NCBI GenBank assembly: GCA_026686845.1
Contig: JAIVEN010000022.1
Span: 29,362,001 to 29,426,000, forward strand
Direction of reading: 5' to 3'
From: Adenanthera pavonina
Taxonomy: Eukaryota; Streptophyta; Magnoliopsida; Fabales; Fabaceae
Length of the DNA stretch: 64,000 nt
The translations under genes and the position numbers were made by a program. This document shows, piece by piece, positions 48,650 to 59,376 of the stretch. The stretch's first letter is position 1. Each line of letters begins with the position of its first letter. A model generated the notes under the pieces. That model was not told the DNA's origin. It saw only the letters and a list, made by a program, of their open reading frames with translations, and ran no database searches.

Positions 48650-49671
48650 TCAAGTGTAGCCTTGCCGGTATTTGCGGAACAGCTCCTCCGTTTTGGCATT
48701 CCTGAAGGCACATAACCCTATCCCATAAACTACAATCAGCGCAACCAAAGTAATAATCAATATCAAATTGGCCCCTCTCCATTCCTTCCTTAATTCTGCG
48801 AGTAAACCAGCTTTGCAAGAGTTGCAATCATAGCAAAGTTGTGTTTGGTCGTTGCTCCATTTCGAGCAATCCATATCACCTGCTATATTAATAGGACTTA
48901 TCCAATACGTTGGGTTCACAAACTGGTAGCCACATTGGGTCGGTGGCTTACAGCACCCTGACTGCAACCGAGTAAACCCAAAATCATAAATCACAAATAT
49001 ACAGATGGAATTCTATTCTCTCTAACACTCTAATCATGCAGTATTTCCTGTAACTGAAGACAAATAGACACTTAAAGTTTCGACCTCTCAAATTAGACCC
49101 ATCTTGTGTCTCTTTGTCTTCAATTACATGAACTATATAACATGTTAAATTCTTCCATTAAGAGAAAGTATACCTGCATGGGGGATAGATGTGCATTAAA
49201 GAAGTCTTGAGCTATTCGGTAACGTTGGTTCAATTCAGCACACATATTTGTGGAGCTAAGACATCTTCTGATGCGATCCCATTTGAAGGAACTTCTGACT
49301 CTTCGACGAAGCCACAGAGAGAAGTCATCGAGATGATATTCCAAGTAAGCACGATTAGGTTCAATATCGCCATGACCTCTGAGGGTAACCATATACACAA
49401 ACACCACCAAGCAAAGCAGCAAAATAATCAGAACCAGCATGGCAACGAGGTACAATATAAGAAGTCGTGGGATTCTCCAATAGGCCCCAACAAATCCAGC
49501 TAGAGCCACCAATAATATGAATACCCCCAATATGATCACAGGCCATTGCAGAATCTTAATGCAGGATTCGGCAGGTTCTGTTGTTAGCCAGATTCCGGCG
49601 GCGATGATCGGGATTGAGAGGAGGATGGCGACGAAGTTGATGGCTCCGATCACATTGCTGCTCAGTGCCAT
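48650..49671 (-). CDS. tetraspanin (plant TET8/TET9-like)
   Basis: Two exons, complement(49174..49671, 48650..48961), join in phase 0 to 269 aa. Transmembrane helices lie at about residues 7-29, 42-64, 70-95 and 226-250. Between the third and fourth is the large extracellular loop with the plant GCCK signature (SGCCKPPTQCGYQFVNP) and further paired cysteines (MDCSKW, LCYDCNSCKAGL). The single intron falls just before GCCK, as in the plant family. Tetraspanins organise membrane microdomains; TET8/9 members mark exosome-like vesicles. The C terminus FRKYRQGYT is short and cytosolic. Intact; the TET number is uncertain. Confidence 0.93.
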
Positions 49672-50093
49672 ATTTTTTGTTTCTTGAAATTATTGTGGTT
49701 GATGATAAAACTATGATACAGTGGCCATTTGATAATCAGCCCCACAAAAATTTATGCCTTGCTTTGGGTCCCTGAAAGGTACTTATTAAAGCAAGTGAAA
49801 GTAATTTGAGATTTGGGATTCTGATGGTTGGGTCATGTGACGTTGAGTGTAGCTTTTTGAAAAGGAATATTTTGTACGGGTATATAATTTGGTTGCCAGC
49901 GATCTGTTTTTGCAGGACATGGTCATATTTAGAAGAAAGAATCCATGGCCAGTGATACCTTTCCAGCAAGCAAGTTGAACATACCTTGGGAATATTTCAG
50001 GAATATTTTATATATCATGGAGGTTTAGAAAGAAAGCAGGGGAAAGAAATCAACAAGCTCTTTCATTCTACATAAAATACTACATACCTCAAA

Positions 50094-50396
50094 ATGAAAA
50101 TATCATCTTCAACATCCAAATGGAAAAAGATGATGGCTTCGCCCACTACAAAAGATGCTGCGGAAGTCACCGGAAAAGCCTGCATCGCTGGTTTATCAAA
50201 GAAGAAAGCACGACTTTTGAGCTGGTGGAAGACGACGGAAGACGAAGAAGCAAGCACGACTGTTTCCATGGCAATTTTTCTGAAACCTTTTAATAAGTTT
50301 TCTAACAAGATGCATATGTGGCAAAATATTAGCCACAGGATAACATTAACGGTAATGATAATACATGATATATTACCTTCAAGTGCTCATGCATGA
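50094..50396 (+). CDS. uncharacterised short open frame, 100 codons
   Basis: An ATG-started frame lies 423 bases from the tetraspanin start and points away from it. The product is basic, rich in Lys/Ser/Thr in its first half (KKKARLLSWWKTTEDEEAST), with no motif, signal peptide or family I recognise. Its less biased composition than the surrounding AT-rich DNA is the only support. It may be a lineage-specific gene or chance. Confidence 0.2.
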   Translation: MKISSSTSKWKKMMASPTTKDAAEVTGKACIAGLSKKKARLLSWWKTTEDEEASTTVSMAIFLKPFNKFSNKMHMWQNISHRITLTVMIIHDILPSSAHA

Positions 50397-51855
50397 CATC
50401 CAAAAAACAAACAACAGCCATGGAAATTGCTGTTTAACCCTTACCATTTTTGCTAAATTCACATTATTAGTTATATGTCTGGAACACATAAATTGCTATG
50501 TAATTTGAAAGAAAATACTCCTAAAATTTAGATAAAATTTCTTTAAAAATTTGTTATGAAATTTTTAACAAAATATGATATTAAAAATATTTTCTTAAAA
50601 AATCAAATCTGTTATAAGAAATAAGTTTGGATGGAGGTATATAATTATTCGAAATATAAAAATGAAAAGTAAAATAAGAAAAAGGGATTAGATTAAGAAA
50701 AATATTAAAAAAAAAGATATTTGATATAAAAAAGAAATTATAGAAATATCAATATAAAATAACACAAATACCCCTCCCCAAAACAATAGACGAAAATTTG
50801 GCGAAGCTGCAGCTTTTCTCAACCGATGAAGGTAAAACCATTGTTGTAAAAATCGGACCGGACCGGCCGGTTCGACCGGTTGGACCGGGAATCGGTCCCT
50901 GGTCCGGTCCGGTCATAGTACTCAATCGGTACTATTCAGAATCGGTGAGAACATGTCCAAAATCGGTGAAACCGGCCTTGAACCGGTAGAACCGGTTCTG
51001 ATTTATTTTTTTTTTCAAATTTTTTTAAAAATTTTTTTTTAATTTTTAAGATAAAATAGCACCATTTTTAGTATAAAATATATATTTTTATATATTATAA
51101 TATTATATAAGCATTATTATGATATATAATTATTAAAAATTATATATTTACTTAATAAATAATAAATTATTAATTTATTATTTTAAACTCAAAATATAAT
51201 TATAAATGAATATTAGTTTATTTAAATTAAAATATTGAGTTATAAAACTCATTAATAATTTATTTATAGTGAATAATATATTGATAATTAAATATTATTT
51301 AGTTTGAGATTTTAATTAAATTATAAAATTTATTTAAATTTATATTATTTATTTTAAATATATTATTTTAATCATTATGAGTGCGATGTCGATTCAACAC
51401 CATTAAACCTTGAGTCAAGCTTCAATGTCCGGTCCCGAACCCGCAAGCAATGAATAATGGAAGACCCTATGGAAGCTACCCACCGTACGACAACGACGGC
51501 AGCAGCTTCTCCGGCAAACTGCACCCTAAAAGACGGCGAGAAGGAGCGGTCGACGCTTTCCACTTTCGTTTAGGAACTTTTCAAAGGAAGGCCGTCGTTT
51601 TCCATTTTGGTTGGTGAAATTCTACCATTGAAAGAGGGAAATTCTTGTATGGGCGGTGGGAGATCATATAATTAGTGAAACATTGAAGCTGTATGAATTT
51701 TCCTATTTCGAGGTCCTATTTGGTGCTCTGTTTTCTGGCCCCGTTCTGCTGATTAACCGACGATGAAAATTAGATTTATGTGAAAGACAAAAATCATTTG
51801 GTAAACATATTGGTCTTGAATCGAAGGTTCTCAATCCTAAAAAATACCTTCTTCC
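50397..51855. other. spacer, MITE and PPR leader
   Basis: AT-rich spacer containing the family C MITE (50835-51440). The less AT-rich 51440-51855 leads into the PPR gene and probably holds its promoter and leader. Confidence 0.5.
50835..51440. mobile_element. CCGGTT-ended MITE, family C copy 2
   Basis: Opens with dense CCGG palindromes (AATCGGACCGGACCGGCCGG) and closes near TCAATGTCCGGTCCCGAACC. Its AT-rich core matches 43925-44420. It lies 400 bases before the second PPR gene. Confidence 0.65.
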
Positions 51856-53472
51856 ATGCCCGCACTTCATCCCACAAAATGTTGGTTTCATTGTCCTTAT
51901 CCAATGCCCATCACCAAAGCCATGCAGATTCAGAATCGTAATGCGCACACCCACAATATGTTCGATGAAATGCTTCGAAGTTATCTTCCTGCGCTTAACT
52001 CTTTTCTTACGTCGTATGTTCGCCAACCTGACGCTGTCACAGCGTGGGCAATCTTTCATCGTATGCATCGCGTGCGTTCCGACATTGACTTTTATACTTT
52101 CAATCCTGTTTTGGGTGCCTGTTCTTTGTTGCCATGTCCAGAGCGTGGCAAGCAAGTCCATGCTTTGATGGTCAAAAAGGGTTGTCATTCCGGAACTGTG
52201 ATCCAAACTGCTCTCTTAGACATGTATTCCAAATGTGGGTTTCCTGGCGAATCGTTGAAGGTCTTTGAAGAGGTGGAATACAAGGATGTAAAGACTTGGA
52301 ACACTATGCTTTCGAATTTTCTACGGCACAATTTTCCTCATGAAGCACTTGGTGTTTTGAAAGCAATGAGGATGGAGAACGTGGAATTCAATGAGGTTAC
52401 TTTGTGTTCTGTGCTTAAAACTTGTGCTTCTCTAAAGGCCTTGAAGCAGGGCAAGCAAGTTCATGGTTTGGTGGTCTCAGTGGGTCGTGATTTGGTGGTG
52501 CTAAGTACTGCTCTTATTGACTTTTACTCAAGTATTGGGCATATCACCGACGCTTTGATAGTGTTTTATACTTTGAATCTTGCGAAAGATGACATGATGC
52601 ACAACTCGATGATTTCTGGATGCTTAAGGAATCAAAGGTATGAAGAGGCACTCTCTGTCATGCGTATGATGAAACCCAATGCTGTTGCGCTCACCAGTGC
52701 TCTTGCAGCTTGCTCTGAGAATTCGGATTTGTGGATAGGGAAACAGATATATTGTGTTGCAATACGTCAGGATTTCACTTCTGATACCCAATTATGCAAT
52801 GCCCTGTTGGACATGTATGCAAAATGTGGTAAGATTTTGCATGCTCGATTGTTGTTTGATAGAATAAGTCGAAAAGATGTTATTTCCTGGACAAGTATGA
52901 TTGATGCATATGGGAACCATGGGCGTGGGCATGAAGCTGTTGTGCTGTTTGAAAATATGAGTGAGGATGGAACTAAAGTATTGCCAAATCTTGTAACTTT
53001 TCTTGCCGTTTTATCAGCTTGTGGTCACTCTATGTTGGTGGAGGAAGGAAAAAAATGTTTCAATTTGGCAAGAGAAAAATACAGTCTTGAACCAGGTCCA
53101 GAACACTATGCCTGCTTCATGGATATCCTAGGTCGAGCTGGTAGAATGGATGAAGCATGGTCTGTATATTCCAGTATGATTGAGCTGGGTACTAAACCTA
53201 CTGCAGGAGTATGGACAGCATTGTTGAATGCTTGTAGCCTTAACATGGATGCTAAAAGAGGTGAATTCGCTGCGAAACATCTCTTGGAGTTGGAACCCAC
53301 TAAAGCTAGCAATATTGTTCTTGTATCAAATTATTATGCAGCCATTGGAAGGTGGGATCGTGTTGATGAACTGAGAAATGTCATGAGCACAAAAGGGTTA
53401 GTTAAGGAAGCTGGGAATAGCTGGATTACTGTTACTGGCTCCAGTCAAGGTGACAAGTCGTTGTCCGCTTGA
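51856..53472 (+). CDS. PLS-class PPR protein, E-type (At5g66500-like)
   Basis: Intronless, 538 aa from the ATG at 51856. Repeats of the PLS type run through most of the length: FYTFNPVLGACSLLPCPERG, KDVKTWNTMLSNFLRHN, KDVISWTSMIDAYGNHGRGH, LVTFLAVLSACGHSMLVEEG, EHYACFMDILGRAGRMDEAW. The E domain follows (VWTALLNACSLNMDAKRGEF, AGNSWITVTG) and the protein ends without DYW. Such proteins bind organelle transcripts, often for C-to-U editing or splicing. The first 30 residues are basic and Ser/Thr-poor, so targeting is not obvious; the recalled Arabidopsis counterpart At5g66500 is annotated mitochondrial. One repeat (residues about 255-275, EEALSVMRMMKPNAVAL) is shortened. No frame damage. Confidence 0.93.
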   Translation: MPALHPTKCWFHCPYPMPITKAMQIQNRNAHTHNMFDEMLRSYLPALNSFLTSYVRQPDAVTAWAIFHRMHRVRSDIDFYTFNPVLGACSLLPCPERGKQVHALMVKKGCHSGTVIQTALLDMYSKCGFPGESLKVFEEVEYKDVKTWNTMLSNFLRHNFPHEALGVLKAMRMENVEFNEVTLCSVLKTCASLKALKQGKQVHGLVVSVGRDLVVLSTALIDFYSSIGHITDALIVFYTLNLAKDDMMHNSMISGCLRNQRYEEALSVMRMMKPNAVALTSALAACSENSDLWIGKQIYCVAIRQDFTSDTQLCNALLDMYAKCGKILHARLLFDRISRKDVISWTSMIDAYGNHGRGHEAVVLFENMSEDGTKVLPNLVTFLAVLSACGHSMLVEEGKKCFNLAREKYSLEPGPEHYACFMDILGRAGRMDEAWSVYSSMIELGTKPTAGVWTALLNACSLNMDAKRGEFAAKHLLELEPTKASNIVLVSNYYAAIGRWDRVDELRNVMSTKGLVKEAGNSWITVTGSSQGDKSLSA

Positions 53473-55541
53473 TTATTCCATGCTCTCAAGGTTATGTTTG
53501 GCTACTCCAGAGATTATTCCTTTATTGGCGCAGGGGCATAGATACTGTCCAGAGTAATGCATCACAGAGGCACATCTTGTCAATTCTTGATATGTGAGCC
53601 ATAGGCTTCATGCCAGTGGATAGTGATGAAACAGCACTTAGTAGGTAATGGTTGAAACGTAATTTTGACCAGAAAAGAAACTTGACATGGTAGCTGCTCT
53701 ACGGTTAGTTTCGAAAGATTTTCCATGTTCTAGTTTTCAACTTTACCAATGATGAACTGTATTTGTTGGAAGTATGTCGCTCAACAAAGTGGTAAAATGT
53801 ATATAACACTGGAAACTTTAGATCAAAGCCAAGAATGGGTCCATTGTCAAAGTGGTAGGAAGATTTTGAAAAAAAATTTCTGGGTCAGATTAGGTTAAAG
53901 GATTCATACATTGTAAAGCAGTATTATCTGAAAGTTGGACTATAGTGGGAATCATATATTTATTTTAAATGCTGATCCATCACCACAAATTGTTATATAG
54001 TTTAAGAAATTTGATAATAGTCTCTTTAAACTACTCATTAAATCCATGTTGAGCTTTCGCAGGAACAAAAGTTTCTCCGAGCCTTCCTCTTCCGACTGCA
54101 GCCATTGATAGCAGGGGTCTGGTGGGGTTCAACTTTCTTACAACTTGTCGGTGTGGCCGTATTGGTTTGGTGGAAGTTGATTTCGTTCAAAGCTTCTTGA
54201 ATGGATATGTTTTTTCCAAGATGAATCTTATTGATCTTATGCCATGCCAAATAGCTCTTGCGAAGGGACAATGAAGGAAAAGGTTACCTTGACTGAGCCA
54301 AGATCGGTATCCCAATAATGACAAGTGAAACTGTGATTTCTGTTTTCATGGTTTTTTTCTAAATTCCCGGCTAGCTCAGCTCATATATTTATTTATTGAT
54401 GAAATTGTTTGAGACGGCACAGAAAAAGTCGACGGAAATTTAACCATTGATATTGTTCTCAATTCACAGAGCTTTCATACAAATTGACAAGTTCAAACAG
54501 AAGGAAACAATAAACCAACACGAATGTCTTATCCGCATAATAGACAACGCTACCGGTCAGAATTTCCGAACTAGTTGCATGATTTTAAAGAATTTTAGTT
54601 ATGGCCATCGCTTACTCCAACACAATGGAATATGCTAAGGGATAGTTGACATCTAACACGGAATTTTATAAAAATAAAATACAATAATTACCGTTGAATA
54701 ATGATAATATGAATAAAACAAATATTGCATATCTAATATCTTTCCTTCCTTTTTCATAACCAATTAAGATTTCCTTAGATCTTATTTCATAGTAGAGATA
54801 TTAAGTAATGATAACACAGAATCAATATGATATATCTTTCTTTTTCCCCTTAATTAATAACCAAATAAGATTATATTTGGATCTTATTTCATAATATAAT
54901 GCCAAAAGACAGATCTTGTTTCAAAATAGACAAGCAGTGAAGGAAAGGAAAAACAAAAGAGGACAATGCGACCTCAAGAATTTATGGGCCACGTTACTAT
55001 ATCATCAATATCAATATCAAATATCAAATATACATGGAGCTACACTATTTAGAAGCCATAAATATTGTAGCTTCTGTGAAATTTTATGCTGTTTATTTTT
55101 TTTATCTTATAATATATTTTACACCTTTCATTGAATTTGGTGTAACTTTCTTATTCTTTCAAATTTTATTCACACATTTAAGTAAGATTTAAATATTAAA
55201 AAAGTATGTACAATTTTCAAAATCGAAAAAAAAAATAAATTATGTCTCTTGTAGAACATCCAATTTTTAAATGTTTAATTAAAGTTTTTTCTTTTCCCTT
55301 AAACCTTATACTCTTATCTTCAAAGCCTTCATGCTTATGTTCACCGGAAAAAAAAAAAAAACTCCATCATGCTTATGAAATTCTGAAATCAACTGAATTG
55401 TATAATATAACTTTTGCCAAGTCAATTTATTGGGCAAGTTGGAAAAGAAAGGCATATACAAAGGCGTTCATTATGGTAGTAAATTAGTGATCCACCCATC
55501 CTCTCACCAACTCCTCGTATCTTTTTTCAGAAAGATTAGCC
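53473..55541. other. PPR 3' region and spacer
   Basis: 3' untranslated DNA, a LINE relic (54038-54290) and AT-rich spacer. Short frames at 54447, 54916 and 55242 lack motifs. Confidence 0.5.
54038..54290 (-). pseudogene. LINE relic (zf-RVT to RNase H junction)
   Basis: The minus strand reads LFLHCPFARAIWHGIRS, the C-P-F-A-x-x-x-W block of the zinc-binding domain after plant LINE reverse transcriptases. About 120 bases on, in another frame, MAAVGRGRLGETFV resembles the N-F-D-A-A-V-G-K-G-R start of RNase H. Frames change between the pieces, so it is decayed. Confidence 0.5.
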
Positions 55542-55904
55542 ATGTTCAGATCAGCAAGCAGGCAGAGGGGACCTGGCAAGTATGAGAAATTAGGAAAGGA
55601 AGCTTCTGGAAGCGGTGGTCCTATGGCTATGAGAGAAGAGCTCAAGAGAAGCACAAGTTTGCCATCAATGGGTTCTGGCTCAACATTTCTGCAGAGCAAT
55701 CCCACAAAGAAAGGTAGTAGTAGCAGCAGCAGTAGCAGCAGCAGCAGCAGTAAGGAGAAGAGTCATCCCATATTCAGCTTCTTGGATTTCGGAGGGAAGA
55801 AGAAAACAACAGCCAGGCCTGAAATGGTGAGGTATCTTGAGTATCTCAAGGAAGGAGGCATGTGGGATTTGGATTCAAATAAGCCTGTCATTTATTACAA
55901 ATGA
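55542..55904 (+). CDS. small Ser-rich plant protein with conserved C terminus
   Basis: Intronless, 120 aa. The N-terminal half is basic (MFRSASRQRGPGKYEKLGKE) and is followed by a run of about twelve Ser encoded by AGT/AGC repeats (about 55713-55750), which may vary in length. The C terminus (RPEMVRYLEYLKEGGMWDLD then SNKPVIYYK) looks strongly conserved and resembles a plant-specific family of unknown function. No signal peptide or transmembrane segment. The intact frame, clear codon structure and downstream 3' region support a real gene. No biochemical role can be assigned. Confidence 0.75.
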   Translation: MFRSASRQRGPGKYEKLGKEASGSGGPMAMREELKRSTSLPSMGSGSTFLQSNPTKKGSSSSSSSSSSSSKEKSHPIFSFLDFGGKKKTTARPEMVRYLEYLKEGGMWDLDSNKPVIYYK

Positions 55905-56299
55905 GATCAACTTTTCTCTTCTTCTTCTTCAGAATTGAAGCTCAACGCATCAAATAAATGTCACCGAGAAAAATCGTAATGATTATCGTCTCAAATTGCA
56001 AACATACTTGTCTCATTAATTAACTTGAAACAAAAACAACTTCTCTTCTCTTCATATGTTTTTGGTGGAATCAATCCCTCAATTCTTATTTGAATTGAAT
56101 TCATCAGCTACATATGTGGTAGATTGATCTCTCTAAATTTTTATATATCTGTATCAAATTCCAAATTCATTCACCAAACTTACTCAAGGGCTTGGCACCA
56201 TCTCACACACACACACACGGACAGAGAAACCTTTATTTTATTTGGGTATTACTAATTTTTAATTATCTTATTTAAATGTGCACAAATTTCTGTGTAATT

Positions 56300-56545
56300 G
56301 TATTCCTCCGATCCTTTTTATTAATTAATGTTCTAAAAATTTTTTATAGTTCTAAATAGAGTAACCTTTTATGAGTTTTTGAAGCATTAATTACTTAGTT
56401 TTCAAAATATCATTATTTATTTATGGGAGAGAAAATGAATTATTTGAATTTGTAGTATTTATTATAGGATAAAAATGAAAAACACATTAATTTTAAGATA
56501 ATTTTAATAATATAATAAACTTTTCTTAATTTTAATAAAATAATT
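56300..56545 (-). mobile_element. MITE, family B copy 3 (inverted)
   Basis: Opens TATTCCTCCGATCCTTTTTA; read in reverse it matches 18230-18500 along most of its length, including AATAAATACTACAAATTCAA and the GATATTTTGAAAA block. Confidence 0.65.
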
Positions 56546-57684
56546 AAAAATAATTTACATTAAAAATAAGATGAAATTCATGAAACAATCCTAACTTATG
56601 TTTGAAAAGCGTTGCATATATGTTTCTTTTGACCCATAAAAGTTTGCGGCTTCACATTTCCAAGCAAGTTGTTGGATGTGTAGAGAATTACTTCCAATAT
56701 TTCCATTTATAAATTATTTTTAACCATATGATGCAAATCAAAATATTTAAGATTAATTAGGGTTCTTGAAATTTTTAAAAATTACTAAAACCTTCCAATA
56801 CCACCCTTATTAAATTGTAACATTATCATAAATTTATATGTCTTTTAATCTTTCTCTCTATTATAAATATTTTGAATAAAATTGAAAGAAATAATTTAAT
56901 ACTCCTCAAATATTATAAAATAACTTATATTTTGAACAATTAAAAAATTTTTAAAACATGGCTTATAAATGGAAACAGAAAAAGTAAATAAAACTTGCAA
57001 GAAATAAAGAACGGACATACTCTGTATTTAGTTTTTGGTAAAGTTGGTGGAGTGTATGAGAATTGGGTTTAAAGATAGAAGTAGAGTTTACTTTTAAAAA
57101 AAGAAAAAACAAAAAAAAAGTTGCAAAATCAAGTAACTTTAGGGAAGTTTGGGTAAGAAAAATCCAAAGGATCCAAATCTAAAAAAAATGCTCACACGTG
57201 CAAACTTACTACTCGCTCATGATTTGCAATGCATCACTCTTTTAAACTAATCATGTGTCTTAAGGTAAAAAAGTTAAAATTAGTTAGTAATTTTTTTAAA
57301 AAAATTACAATACTTTTTTAAAGTTGCCCTTGTTTAATTTTATTGAAAATATAAGAATTATGCTATTTTTTTAATACTCAGAATATAAAAGAATGTCTAT
57401 GCTCTATTTTCTAAAGGACTTTAAAATGAATTAAATAGGATGGTGATATATAATAAATACCACTTCTAAAAGGATTCTATATTTAATATCAAGTCTTATA
57501 TTTAAGACTGAATTGAGTAATTATTATATAATTTAAATGGATAAAATTGTGCTTTTAAAAATTTAAATTATTCAATACATTGTACCTTCTAATAACTATT
57601 TTAAAATAAAAGTGAAACATTTATATTAGGATGACACCAAAATCCAACTTTAATTGGCATACCATTTATATAGTCATCAAGATT

Positions 57685-58496
57685 TTTTTAATAGGTTAAA
57701 GTATACATTTTATTTTTTAATTTTGAAGTAAGTTTTATTTTAATCCTTTAATTTTATTATATTTCATATTAATCCTTTAACTATTAATATGTAACTAAAG
57801 ACTTCCTAATTCTTAATATCATTAAATAAATTAACAAAAAATGATAATTTACCTATTTAAAAGTCACATCGTTAATATTGTTATATATTAATTAATAAAA
57901 AAATTAAAATAAAAATAATTTTAAGACTTAAATATTTATCATTTTAAAAATATGTTTACGGAAGAAGTTAAAGATTACATCCTTAAAATCAAAATTTTTA
58001 TTTTTAGGTTTTAAATATTTATTTTAAGACATTAAAATATTTTTATTATAAAAAATAAATATTTATTTTTTATACTTTATATTCTCAAGCTAAATTTTTC
58101 AACTTGTCAACTTGTCCAAAATAAATAAAAATTATTTATTTTAATATAATAATTTTAAACATTTTACCACTATTTTAAAAATAATTTGTTCTAAGGTTAT
58201 AATTTTTAATACCTTAAATTAACATATTTTTTAACTTTTTTATTTTTCTAAGGTACTAATTATTTATTTTGAGCCTAAAAAATGATAATTATAATTATTA
58301 TATTAATTAATGTCTAATAATAGTGATTAAATAAATTTAAATAAATTTTCTGTTAACTTGTTTAACAGTATTAAATTCAGAAAGTTTTTTACCGCATCTT
58401 TAAAGTTAAAAGATTATAATAAAACTTTTAAACATTAAAGGATTAAAATGAAATTTACTTCAAAGGGATCAAATATATACTTTCACATTTTTAATA
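57685..58496. mobile_element. MULE-type MITE with long inverted ends and 9-bp duplication
   Basis: Element 57694-58487 (794 bp) has inverted ends of about 75 bases: left GGTTAAAGTATACATTTTAT..., right reversed TGTGAAAGTATATATTTGAT..., both continuing into GAAGTAA(G/A)TTT(T/C)ATTTTAATCC. It is flanked by TTTTTAATA at 57685-57693 and 58488-58496. A 9-bp duplication is the Mutator hallmark. The interior is non-coding. The AT-rich duplication could be chance, but it sits exactly at the ends. Confidence 0.75.
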
Positions 58497-59376
58497 AGCA
58501 AAACACTATTTTCTTTTATATTGTAGGATAAAGTATTGTACGATATTCAAATTGGCCTAATCACTTTAAATATTTCAAATTATTAAAATATTTTATTGTT
58601 GGATTCCTAGTATTTGGGGTGAAAAATGTGTTATTAAGAAAAACAAAGTCTATTTTAATTATTTTTATATTTTAAAATTATTAGTCTTTAATTATTGGTA
58701 TGATTGATAATGTTTTTGGCGCTTAAAAAAAACAAAACTTATGCTTTTCCATTGAAATAAATATTGGATCACCAGAACGGACTAAGATTTGTCACAAACT
58801 TTTTTTTTTATCATAAACAAATAAAGTTATATAAATATAAAATATAAAAAAACATATAGTGAACATTCAAAAGTTATAAAAAGTATAACTTATCCCTGAC
58901 ATTTTACAAATTTGTACCGAACCCAATCTAATTTTAAGTTTTATTAACTCAATTCCAAAAGTCTATATTGATATCACATGGGAAACAAAATATATTTTAA
59001 TATACTAAAATAATATATATATATATATAATATACTACATTTTTTTTGGTAAATAATATACTATATTTTTATTATCACAATTAAATATTATTTTGATAAA
59101 TTTATCATTTTTAAATATGATACAAGAATTATTTTTCATCCACAAAAAATTTTTATGTTTATTTTCAATATTAGGTATAAAATTTTTGTCAGCCTTCAAG
59201 TGTCAAGAATAGCTTATCATGAATTTGTGAATTATACGCTCTCTACCCATGTGCGAAAATTTAAGTCTAACTTAGCAGACGACGTCGTTTTATAAGAAAA
59301 CATTATCTTGTGAGTTTCGGATCAAATTAGCAGGGTGAAGCAGCCAACTTCAACTGTGGACTGTAGAGCTACGACG

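Larger units (their letters stand above)
55905..59376. other. AT-rich intergenic DNA with MITEs
   Basis: Over 3 kb of very AT-rich DNA without a coding signal. It contains a CA run (about 56201-56217), MITE family B copy 3, a MULE-type MITE and TA runs near 59012-59028. The last 150 bases hold the ERA promoter and leader. Confidence 0.6.

Noticed and set aside
59335..59376. Upstream extension of the ERA frame
   Set aside because: It begins at GTG, not ATG; the first in-frame ATG at 59377 matches the family start.
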